From: Longimicrobiaceae bacterium
GTDB taxonomy: Bacteria; Gemmatimonadota; Gemmatimonadetes; Longimicrobiales; Longimicrobiaceae
Direction: 5' to 3'
Assembly: GCA_036375715.1 (NCBI GenBank)
Contig: DASVBS010000067.1
Location: 1-47,334 of the forward strand
DNA: 47,334 nucleotides
Below are positions 26,476 to 33,618 of the stretch, one piece after another. The translations under genes and the position numbers were made by a program. The number at the start of each line of letters is the position of its first letter. Within the stretch, counting starts at the first letter, position 1. The notes beneath the pieces are model-generated. The model was not told the DNA's origin. It was given only the letters and a program-made list of their open reading frames with translations, and searched no databases.

Positions 26476-26661
26476 CAAGGTGACAAGGTGACAAGGTGAC
26501 AAGGTGACAAGGTGGCAAGGTGGCAAGGTGACAAGGTGACAAGGTGAGGGGCGGGGCAGGCTCGCCTGTACCGGCAGGCCGAAGGCAATCTGGATTCCGG
26601 CAGCTTCGTTCATCCGTGCACCCGTTCACTTGTCACCTTGTCACCTTGTCAGCCTGTCACC
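26476..26661. repeat. CAAGGTGA octamer array with inverted copies
   Basis: Nine tandem copies of CAAGGTG(A/G) run from 26476 to 26547. About 80 bp later the reverse complement appears as TCACTTG, TCACCTTG, TCACCTTG and TCAGCCTG (26626-26656). An RNA crossing the region could pair the two arrays into a hairpin of more than 25 bp. It fills most of the gap between the sugar isomerase and the adenylate cyclase. The unit length of 8 is not a codon multiple and unit-to-unit differences are few, so recent slippage expansion is likely. No spacers are present, so it is not a CRISPR array. Confidence 0.85.
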
Positions 26662-26748
26662 CCCTACCCGGCCCCCCACCGCCGTCCTCCTTGTCTCCAG
26701 CAGGCTGCCGACCAATCTTACACCCAGCCTCCCGCCACCCCTCCGCAC

Positions 26749-29019
26749 ATGGGAAGCTCCACTCCGTCGCAGCGTCGGCAGCTGGTCGCCGTCTGGTTCG
26801 CGGACATCGTGGGCTTCAGCGACCTCGCCTCCGCCAACGAAGATGATGCCGTCCGGCTGGTCGACGCCTTCCAGGCCTGCGCCTCCGAGCACGTGCAGCG
26901 CCAGGGCGGGCGCATCGTCAAGTACGTGGGCGATGCAGCGCTGGCGGAGTTCCATAGTACCGAGCAGGCGGCCCACTCGGCCTGCGACCTCGTTCAGGAT
27001 TTCGTGACGCGCTTTGGCGCCCAGCTCCGCGTAGGACTCCACGTTGCGGACGTCGCCGTCGGCAAGGACGAGGATCTGCTGGGCGACGGGGTGAACCTCG
27101 CGGTGCGGCTGCAGGCGGAGGCGGATCCGGGCGAGGTGGTGGTCAGCGAGGATGCCTGGCGCCAACTGCGGCAACGCGAGGGGTTCACCTGGGAGGAGAT
27201 CGGCGAACGCCGCGTGCGCGGGCAGGTGGAGCCGGTGAGGCTCTTCCGCGTGCGTCTAGCGGAGGAGCCGGTCGTGCCTTCCGAGCCCCGTCCGCCCGAC
27301 GCCCTCGACCGCGCCCGCCGCGGTTTCCGACGCCGCGGCGGCTCGCGCCTCCGCCTGCCGGACGCGCGACGGATGACGGTGGGAATCGCGACCGCCGTGC
27401 TCATCGGTGTTGCCGGGCTCGCAATCAGGGCGCGATCCGATGGATGGCTCGCCGCCCTGGGCGGGTATGGCGGCTCCTCCGACCCTTCCGCGGACAGCCT
27501 CGCCGACATTCCTTCCTACGATCCGACCCGCATCGCAGTCCTCTACTTCGACGACTACAGCGACGACCAGAGCCTCGGTTACATGGCCAGTGCCGCGACA
27601 GAGGCACTGATCAATTCCCTGGACGACGTGGAGGGGCTGACCGTCGTCCCGGAGGTCGCGGTCAAGCCTTTCCGTCACAGCGACATTCCACTGGACTCCA
27701 TCATCTTCGCCCTGAAGGTCGGGACCGTCATCGACGGGAACCTGACCAGGTCGGGCGATCGCATCCGTGTGACGGCGCAGCTGATCGACGGCAACTCCGG
27801 CGAGCAACTGGGCAGCGGCAGGCTGGACTACGTTGGCACCGACGTGCTCGAGCTGCAGGAGAAGGTGGTCGACCTGCTCGGCAGGGTGCTTCGCTCCCAG
27901 CTGGGGCGCGAGATCCGGATGCGGGAGATCGAGCGCTCGACGGATAGCCCGCGCGCGTACGAAGCATTGATGCGGGCGGAATCGTACCGGGAGGAATATC
28001 AGCGGCTGAGGCGATGGGACGACGAAGCCGCTCGGCGCGCCCTGCATCGGGCCGACACCATGGTGGCTCGCGCAGAGTCGCTCGATCCCCGGTGGGCGGA
28101 GCCCGTGATCCGGCGAGCCTGGTACCTGCGGGATCTTTCCATTCTGGAGGGACCGCTTCCGGGATATCTGGATGACTACTGGAGTGGGCAGGCGCTCACG
28201 CACGCCGAGCGCGCGGTAGCCCTCGACGGCGCGGCGGCGTACGAGATTCGTGGACTGCTTCGGTTCGGTCTGGCGATGAATGCGACGGGGGAGGAGCGCC
28301 AGCGACTGTTCAGTCAAGCGGAGGCCGATTTGAGGGAGGCCACGGCACTCGACGAGAGCCGCACGGTGGCGTGGGTGAAGTTGAGCGAACTGCTCGTAAG
28401 CCAGGGACGCTTCTCCGAGGCCGTCCTGGCGTCCGAACGGGGAAGTCGGGCAGACGCCTTCCTGAGCAACAACGTCGACGCCCTTCACCAGGCCTATTAC
28501 AGCGCTCTGCAGATTGGAGCCACCGAAGAGGCGAACGATCTATGTTTGCAGGGCAGGGTGCGCTTCCCCACCTCCGCCGACTTCGTGCTCTGCCGCCTCT
28601 TCGCGTTGGCGTCCTTCCCCGAAGTCGAGCCTGACCTCGCGCACGCCCAGGCGCTGGTGGACACGCTTGCGCAGCTCGTTCCACAGGACGATCAGAGCGT
28701 GTTTCGTGCTTACGGTATCATGCTCAGCGCCGAGGTCGCAGCTCGTGCGGGCCTGCGCGACAGCGCGGAAGCGCTAATTCGTCAGTCCCGCTCGGTAAAT
28801 GATTTCCCTATGCTCAGCTATAACGAGGCGCACGCGAGGCTCTTGCTCGGCGAGCAGCAGGAGGCCGTGCAGCTCCTCGAAAAGTGGCTCGAAGTCGATC
28901 CGGACACAGCGTATCTGGCCGGCGACTGGTGGTTCGAAGGGCTGCACGACAACTCCCGCTTCCGCGCGCTCCTGGGCCGCCACGACCCCCGGTTAATACC
29001 CGGGTCGCGGCCACGCTAG
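26749..29019 (+). CDS. Class III adenylate cyclase with TolB-like and TPR regions
   Basis: The ATG at 26749 starts a 756-residue protein right before the cyclase domain; upstream in-frame codons fall inside the repeat array. The catalytic domain (about 10-170) shows metal ligands D19 (WFADIVGFS) and D62 (KYVGD), the adenine-selecting K58, and GDGVNLAVRL (112-121) with N116 and R120. One transmembrane segment follows (about 209-227). The outside part begins with a TolB/FlgO-like domain (about 258-375, RIAVLYFDDYSDDQ) and continues with TPR-like helices to the end. It is likely a membrane cAMP-forming sensor with the cyclase inside and the repeats in the periplasm. Its TAG stop shares a CTAG with the stop of the convergent gene. 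Confidence 0.9.
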   Translation: MGSSTPSQRRQLVAVWFADIVGFSDLASANEDDAVRLVDAFQACASEHVQRQGGRIVKYVGDAALAEFHSTEQAAHSACDLVQDFVTRFGAQLRVGLHVADVAVGKDEDLLGDGVNLAVRLQAEADPGEVVVSEDAWRQLRQREGFTWEEIGERRVRGQVEPVRLFRVRLAEEPVVPSEPRPPDALDRARRGFRRRGGSRLRLPDARRMTVGIATAVLIGVAGLAIRARSDGWLAALGGYGGSSDPSADSLADIPSYDPTRIAVLYFDDYSDDQSLGYMASAATEALINSLDDVEGLTVVPEVAVKPFRHSDIPLDSIIFALKVGTVIDGNLTRSGDRIRVTAQLIDGNSGEQLGSGRLDYVGTDVLELQEKVVDLLGRVLRSQLGREIRMREIERSTDSPRAYEALMRAESYREEYQRLRRWDDEAARRALHRADTMVARAESLDPRWAEPVIRRAWYLRDLSILEGPLPGYLDDYWSGQALTHAERAVALDGAAAYEIRGLLRFGLAMNATGEERQRLFSQAEADLREATALDESRTVAWVKLSELLVSQGRFSEAVLASERGSRADAFLSNNVDALHQAYYSALQIGATEEANDLCLQGRVRFPTSADFVLCRLFALASFPEVEPDLAHAQALVDTLAQLVPQDDQSVFRAYGIMLSAEVAARAGLRDSAEALIRQSRSVNDFPMLSYNEAHARLLLGEQQEAVQLLEKWLEVDPDTAYLAGDWWFEGLHDNSRFRALLGRHDPRLIPGSRPR

Positions 29020-29504
29020 GCCGGTGTGCGACTCGCAACGTCGAGCTGGCGTTCGAGCGCGAGCAAGTCCAGGTAGGCTGCGTCCGCCACCTCCGCAGCC
29101 TGCCGAAGCTGGGCGGTTGCTTCCTTCAGGTTGGCAGCCTGGGTGCTGACCGCCTCCCGCGTGATCAGCCCCGAGCGGATGATTAGCTTGGGGTCTACAT
29201 ACAGCGCCTGCCCCGGGGCGTCGGTCAGCTGGGCGAATACCCAGAAGTAGTACTCCTCCGGAGCGTGCCGCGTTTTCCCGGTGTCGGTCGTGTGTGTCGA
29301 GCCGGAGAAGTAGCGCTTGTTGCCAGTGAAGGGCACCTTGTTCATGTCGGGAAACCCGACGCTCCACTGACCGACCGGCGGATCCGCCCGCCAGATGACG
29401 TTGTCCCCAGGGCCCGCCTCGAAATTCTGCTCCTTACCATCCTGGTCCACCACCTTCAAACCGTTGTCCACGATACGGATGGTGAGCGTGATCGTGTCAG
29501 GCAT
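29016..29504 (-). CDS. Hypothetical protein, beta-rich N-terminus
   Basis: The 162-residue product has a strong CCGGAGG site before its ATG, so it is very probably translated. Residues 1-110 look like a beta sandwich: MPDTITLTIRIVDNGLKV, then GDNVIWRADPP, and later YYFWVFAQL. The layout recalls cupredoxin-like or immunoglobulin-like domains, but no copper-ligand set is evident. The last 50 residues are helical and Ala/Leu-rich, probably a coiled coil. There is no signal peptide. It is convergent with the adenylate cyclase, and the two genes overlap by the palindrome CTAG, which provides the stop of both. I do not recognise the family and assign no function. Confidence 0.75.
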   Translation of the reverse strand: MPDTITLTIRIVDNGLKVVDQDGKEQNFEAGPGDNVIWRADPPVGQWSVGFPDMNKVPFTGNKRYFSGSTHTTDTGKTRHAPEEYYFWVFAQLTDAPGQALYVDPKLIIRSGLITREAVSTQAANLKEATAQLRQAAEVADAAYLDLLALERQLDVASRTPA

Positions 29505-29730
29505 GGGGCACCTCCGGAGGTGGGATTGTTAACAGCGCCGCCCAGTGGGAGCGGCCGGCGGGGATGTCACGGATCGACCAAAAACGGGCAGGTCCGCGGG
29601 TGCGGATTAGCGGTCGAGAAAGGAGGAGCGGCAACGACGCCGGCGTGAAAGAGGAACTACCCGGGGGTGTGTGCAGAATGTTGGGGCCAAGATGCGCTAA
29701 AGCAAGGATCTCGCGCGGGCACAAGACGGC

Positions 29731-29977
29731 GCAGAGGAAGGAGTGTGAATTGCGAATTGCTGGACGGCAATTTTGATTTTTGCTTGTATCCTCACCTGAT
29801 GAGCGCGTCATGCTGAGCAAAGCGAAGGATCGCAAGCCGAAACCGTGCCTTCCGGCGATCCTTCGCTGTCGCTCAGAATGACATTGCCCGCATTACCCAA
29901 TTCAAAATTACAATTCAGAATTGAGCGGCGGTTATCCGCAATTCGTAATTCGTAATTCGTAATTCGTAATTCGTAAT
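29731..29977. repeat. Composite repeat C with five ATTCGTA heptamers
   Basis: This region follows the 3' end of the sialidase-like gene. Five exact ATTCGTA units occupy 29941-29975, ending 10 bp before the stop codon at 29985. At the far side are GCAGAGG (29731-29737) and degenerate GAATTGC units (29747-29760), the expected opposite arm. Between them lie a separate palindromic element (29807-29882) and AT-rich sequence. The 480-bp gap from 29505 to 29984 holds no convincing gene. Confidence 0.7.
29807..29882. repeat. Palindromic GTCATTCTGAGCG-type element (REP-like)
   Basis: GTCATGCTGAGCAAAGCGAA at 29807-29826, continuing GGATCGC, is the imperfect reverse complement of GCGATCCTTCGCTGTCGCTC at 29855-29874, continuing AGAATGAC. 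Together they form a stem of about 27 bp with a 21-nt loop. The sequence matches a palindrome widely scattered between genes in many bacterial phyla, in which GTCATTCTGAGCG is followed by AGCGAAG and GATC. It lies nested inside repeat C. Confidence 0.75.
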
Positions 29978-29984
29978 CGTCGTC

Positions 29985-31157
29985 TCACCCGCCACGAGTT
30001 TCTCCCAGCGCCCGCACCCGCGCGTCCAGCTCCTCCATCCGGAGGTGGACGGTGACGATGTACGGCTCTTCGCCCTCGGTCCAGTGGCCGTAGGTAGTGG
30101 CGACGATGGTTCCGTCGGGTAGCAGCTCCAGCGCCGGATAGGTCGAATCCCACTGGCGCTTGTTGTCCATGATGCGCACGCGATACTGCCCCTCGCGCCC
30201 CTCGAGCAGGTCCTCGTAGGTCCCCACCCAGGCGAGCCAGTCGCCTTTGGTCGGGGACTCGTGGCCCATATCGCGGAAGGAGATGAAGAGCCGCCCGTCG
30301 GGCGTGTAGATGGCCTGGTGACGGTCGCCGGTGAGCGAGCCGGGCAGCTGCACGGGCCTGCTCCAGGTCTCCCCTTCGTCGTTCGAGAAGGTGATGAAGG
30401 AGTTGAAGGTGCGGCTGTTCTCGCGCAGCAGCATCGCCAGCTGCTTCCCATCCGGAGAGCGGATGAGTCCTGGCTCGCAGAGGTCGGCGAGAGAGGCGGT
30501 CACCACCACCTCCGGCTCTCCCCAGGTGAGCCCCCCGTCTGTCGAGCGCGTCTTGTAGACCACGAATTGCCCGGCCTTGCCCGAGTTCCTGAAGAAGCGA
30601 CCGTCGTCGTGGAAGAAAGCCAGATAGTCGCCGCTACTGGTGCGCACCAGGTCGGCCATGGCCACGATCCCTCCGAAGTCGCCGATCGGCTCCAGCGGTG
30701 TCCACGTCTGTCCGTCATCTTCCGAGTAGGACATACGGATCGGATAGAGCCCCGAGAACATGATCAGCCGACGCGTGCCGTCCGGCGCCACCACGCGGTA
30801 GATCGTCGGCGTCTCCTGCGAGGTGGCCCAGTTCTCCGGGACGGGCAGCCGCTCGCTCCAGCTGTAGCCTCCGTCGGTGCTGCGCTTCAGCACGACCGGC
30901 CCCTTTCCATGCCCCTTCGGATAAACCGCCAGCATCGTCCGCCCGTCCTCCAGCAGCACCGTGGTGGGATGACCGAGGTACTGCCCCGGCTCCCGGTCCA
31001 CGATCACCTGCAGCTCCGTTTCCCCCGCCAGGTCGATCTGCGGAATGCTGAACCCCCGCGGCGGATCTGCGCGGTCGTACGGAGGAGAGGGGAAGGAATC
31101 CGCGCCGCCTGCGCAGGCGGAGAGCAAGAAGGCGAAGAGAACGAGTCTGGCAATCAT
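29985..31157 (-). CDS. Sialidase-like BNR-repeat lipoprotein
   Basis: The 390-residue product is a six-bladed-propeller sialidase-like protein with a lipoprotein signal (VLFAFLLSAC, Cys 15). Four Asp boxes are visible: STDGGYSW (93-100), SEDDGQTW (145-152), STDGGLTW (205-212) and SNDEGETW (258-265). Several Arg residues placed like the substrate triad occur (for example in LLRENSRT and FISFRD), but I do not see a canonical F/YRIP motif; the nearest is GFSIP (35-39). It probably releases terminal sialic acid from host or dietary glycans at the cell surface. It is the last gene on the strand carrying the sialic-acid operon, separated from the epimerase by repeat D, so it may be transcribed separately. 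Confidence 0.78.
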   Translation of the reverse strand: MIARLVLFAFLLSACAGGADSFPSPPYDRADPPRGFSIPQIDLAGETELQVIVDREPGQYLGHPTTVLLEDGRTMLAVYPKGHGKGPVVLKRSTDGGYSWSERLPVPENWATSQETPTIYRVVAPDGTRRLIMFSGLYPIRMSYSEDDGQTWTPLEPIGDFGGIVAMADLVRTSSGDYLAFFHDDGRFFRNSGKAGQFVVYKTRSTDGGLTWGEPEVVVTASLADLCEPGLIRSPDGKQLAMLLRENSRTFNSFITFSNDEGETWSRPVQLPGSLTGDRHQAIYTPDGRLFISFRDMGHESPTKGDWLAWVGTYEDLLEGREGQYRVRIMDNKRQWDSTYPALELLPDGTIVATTYGHWTEGEEPYIVTVHLRMEELDARVRALGETRGG

Positions 31158-31170
31158 GGCGGTGGTGGTT

Positions 31171-31430
31171 GGAATTACGGATTACGAATTACGAATTTTG
31201 GCATTCGGGAAATTGAAACCACAGAGGTCACGGAGGACGGCGCAGAGGTCGTAGAGGTTTGGCTCTGCCTGGTGAAGAGCGATAACATTTAATCCATTGT
31301 TAATAAATAACTTAATAGATATACGACTTGTATTCGATCTGAATGTTATCATCAGACTTCCTTCCTCTGCCCTGTGTGCAAACCACCATGACTTCTGTGG
31401 TTTGCCAGTAATTCGTAATTCGTAATTCGC
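31171..31430. repeat. Inverted composite repeat D with AT-rich centre
   Basis: The left arm (31171-31252) has GATTACGAATTACGAATTTT, then ACCACAGAGGTCACGGAGGA and GCGCAGAGG. The right arm (31366-31430) is its approximate reverse complement: CCTCTGCCCTGTGTG, ACTTCTGTGGTTTGCCAGTA and then three heptamers. The centre (about 31285-31355) is markedly AT-rich for this genome, with TTGTTAATAAATAACTTAAT. The element fills the gap between the epimerase stop and the sialidase-like start, both on the minus strand, so it may block read-through or, through its AT-rich centre, supply a promoter for the sialidase. Confidence 0.78.
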
Positions 31431-31432
31431 GC

Positions 31433-32647
31433 TTACTGACCAGCAAGCGCTTTCCAGCAGTAGAGCAGCATGCGCGGAAGGTGGAACGGTCCCTTCCACA
31501 CATTCCCTTTGAGGCGCACGGAGAGGCTGCCGTCACGGTGGAGGTAGCCGTACCATTCGCCGTATTCGGGGTCGGGAAAGTGGGCGAAGCTCCAGTCGTG
31601 GACCAGGCGATGCCAGCGGGCGTAGCGCTCCTCGCCGGTGAGCTGATAGGCGAGGAGGGTGGCGATGGTCGCTTCGCAGTGGGGCCACCAGAACTTCATA
31701 TCGTGCCAGTATTCCTGTACGGGTAGGCCTCGCAGGTCACGGTAGTAGAACAGCCCACCATACTCGTCGTCCCAGCCGCGCTCCCACATCCAGTCGAGCA
31801 TCTGCGTGCCGAGGCGGATCAGCTCCGGATCGCGACCGCGCAGCTTCGCCTCGTGCAGGATGAACCACGCCGCTTCGATGGCGTGTCCGGGGTTCAGGGT
31901 GCGGCCGTCGAAGTGGTCGATCAACTCACCCGTCGGGCCCACGCTCTCCATCACCACCTCGAGCTCCGGCTTCACGTGGTAACGCCGGATCTCCTCGATG
32001 CAGCGGTCGATCTCTGCCTCGCAGCGAGGGTCTCCGATGGTCTCCCGGATCACCTGGGCCAGGTTGATGGTGATCATCGGCACGCCGATCCCGCGCATCG
32101 GGCGCACACGAGGATCGACCTTGGGCTCCAGTAACCCGGGCGTGGTAGTGTAGCGCAGGAAGCTGCCGAAGATCTCCCGCGCCCGTGACGCGGCGGCTTC
32201 GTCCCCGGCGGCCCGGGCGTACGCCGCGAAGGCCGCGGCGGCGAAGGCCTCGGAGAACACGTAGCGACGCTTGCGCAGCGGACGTCCCTCGCGGGTCACC
32301 AGGAAGAACATCTGCCCGTCGTCGTCGAAGCCGCGCGCCTCGAGGAAGTCGAGCGTGCGCCGGGCCTGCACCAGCCACTCCTCCCGCGGCTCCACCTCCG
32401 AGTAGAGCGTCGCCATCATCCAGGCGAATCGGCCCTGCTGCCAGATCCCTTTGTCGGTGTCGATCACGGTGCCGTCCCTATCGAGCGCGGTCATGATCCC
32501 CCCGTGCTCGTAATCGACGCCGTGGCGAAGCCAGAAGGGGATGCAGTCCGTGAGCAGGGTGTCCCGATAGAGATCCGCGAGCATCGCTCGCTCTTTGGCG
32601 GATAGCCCGCCGCCATCCGAACCTACGGCCGCCGCATTCGTGCTCAC
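31433..32647 (-). CDS. N-acylglucosamine 2-epimerase (AGE / RenBP type)
   Basis: Translation starts at GTG 32647, which overlaps the lyase stop codon as GTGA; the protein is then 404 residues, the usual length. It is an (alpha/alpha)6-barrel AGE-family epimerase. DKGIWQQGRFAWM (66-78), NPGHAIEAAW and WWPHCEA are the family motifs holding the catalytic histidines and the substrate-binding Arg. In sialic-acid pathways of Bacteroidota this enzyme turns ManNAc into GlcNAc, replacing the NanE/NanK steps of enterobacteria. Its tight coupling to the lyase gene, which makes ManNAc, supports that role here. A cellobiose- or mannose-epimerase activity is the main alternative. Confidence 0.88.
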   Translation of the reverse strand: MSTNAAAVGSDGGGLSAKERAMLADLYRDTLLTDCIPFWLRHGVDYEHGGIMTALDRDGTVIDTDKGIWQQGRFAWMMATLYSEVEPREEWLVQARRTLDFLEARGFDDDGQMFFLVTREGRPLRKRRYVFSEAFAAAAFAAYARAAGDEAAASRAREIFGSFLRYTTTPGLLEPKVDPRVRPMRGIGVPMITINLAQVIRETIGDPRCEAEIDRCIEEIRRYHVKPELEVVMESVGPTGELIDHFDGRTLNPGHAIEAAWFILHEAKLRGRDPELIRLGTQMLDWMWERGWDDEYGGLFYYRDLRGLPVQEYWHDMKFWWPHCEATIATLLAYQLTGEERYARWHRLVHDWSFAHFPDPEYGEWYGYLHRDGSLSVRLKGNVWKGPFHLPRMLLYCWKALAGQ

Positions 32648-33570
32648 CGCAAGCGCCCCCAGTCGAAGAAGCCGATCTCCTCCAGCTCCGCGCGCATCCG
32701 GGCGACGGCGTCGGCGGAGAGCGGGTCCTGCGGGAGGCGGCTCGGGCCGCAGTCGAGCCCGATCAGCGACATCACCGCCTTGAGGCCCGAGCGGCCACAA
32801 TGGCGGTAGATCACGCGCACCATCTCGCCCGAACGGGCCTGGAGCTGCGCCGCCTCGGACAGCTCGCCGCGCTGGACGTGCTCGATCATCCGCAGGTAGA
32901 GCGGCGCGGCGAAGCAATAGGTGGAGCCCACGGCGCCGCGAACCCCGAAGGCCAGCGCCCCGAGCAGCATCTCGTCCACCCCGAAGACCACGTCATGCGC
33001 GCCGTGGTCGAATCGCTGCGCCACCTGCAGGTGGTGCAGGCGGGTGTCCGAGAACTTGATCCCGGCCATGTTGGGGATCCGCTCCGCCGCCAGCGAGAAG
33101 AGCTCCTCGAGGTCCGGGTCGACACCGGTGAGCGACGGGATGTGGTAGTAGTAGAAGGGCAGCTCTGGCGCCCCCCGGGCGATCTCCGCCAGCGAGTCGA
33201 CCAGGGCCCGCGTACTGCCGGGTTTGAAGTAGGAGGGCGGCATGGCCGAGATCGCTTCGGCGCCGATCTCCTGCGCGTGCTCGGCGAAGCCGCGGGCTTC
33301 TGCGAGGCTGTTGTGCCCCACCTGGACGACGGTGCGCAGACGCCCCTTTGCCGCCTGCACGTAGGCCGCGGTTACCTCCCGCCGCTCAGCGGCGGAGAGC
33401 GAAGGTCCCTCCCCGGTGCTCCCCACGATGTACAGTCCGCTCACGCCGTCCGCCTCGAGCTGATCCACCAGGGCGGGAACGAGGTCGAGGTTCAGAGACC
33501 CGTCGGGGTGGAGTGGCGTGAAGGTGGCCGCGATCAGGCCGCGGAGGCGTCGTTCGGGGGGGAGGTTCAT
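32644..33570 (-). CDS. nanA: N-acetylneuraminate lyase (DapA/NanA family)
   Basis: This 308-residue class I aldolase has GSTGEG (50-55), which binds the carboxylate of pyruvate, the catalytic tyrosine Y142 in YYYHIPSLTG, and the Schiff-base lysine K172 in GIKFSD. YHIPxLTG is the form found in sialic-acid lyases rather than in dihydrodipicolinate synthases, and the neighbours agree. It cleaves N-acetylneuraminate into N-acetylmannosamine and pyruvate in the cytoplasm. I use the ATG at 33570; a TTG at 33585 is possible. The gene is 48 bp after the transporter and overlaps the epimerase by 4 bp, so the three are one transcription unit. Confidence 0.9.
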   Translation of the reverse strand: MNLPPERRLRGLIAATFTPLHPDGSLNLDLVPALVDQLEADGVSGLYIVGSTGEGPSLSAAERREVTAAYVQAAKGRLRTVVQVGHNSLAEARGFAEHAQEIGAEAISAMPPSYFKPGSTRALVDSLAEIARGAPELPFYYYHIPSLTGVDPDLEELFSLAAERIPNMAGIKFSDTRLHHLQVAQRFDHGAHDVVFGVDEMLLGALAFGVRGAVGSTYCFAAPLYLRMIEHVQRGELSEAAQLQARSGEMVRVIYRHCGRSGLKAVMSLIGLDCGPSRLPQDPLSADAVARMRAELEEIGFFDWGRLR

Positions 33571-33618
33571 GTTCCCGGCAAGCAATCGTGACTGTGATCC
33601 TGAAGGTGTCTGCGCCGG

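Noticed and set aside
26370-26629. Frames reading CHLVTLSPCHL-type repeats on the minus strand
   Set aside because: These are translations of the CAAGGTGA octamer array. They appear in several frames at once and have no gene context.
26476-26661. CRISPR array
   Set aside because: The octamers are adjacent, without spacers, and no cas gene is near. The heptamer arrays fail the same test.
29985-31157. Naming the sialidase-like gene nanH
   Set aside because: Asp boxes are clear, but the F/YRIP motif and full Arg triad were not confirmed, so I keep the general name.
32644-33570. Dihydrodipicolinate synthase (DapA)
   Set aside because: The YYYHIPSLTG motif, the overlap with an AGE epimerase and the SusCD/transporter context favour a sialic-acid lyase.
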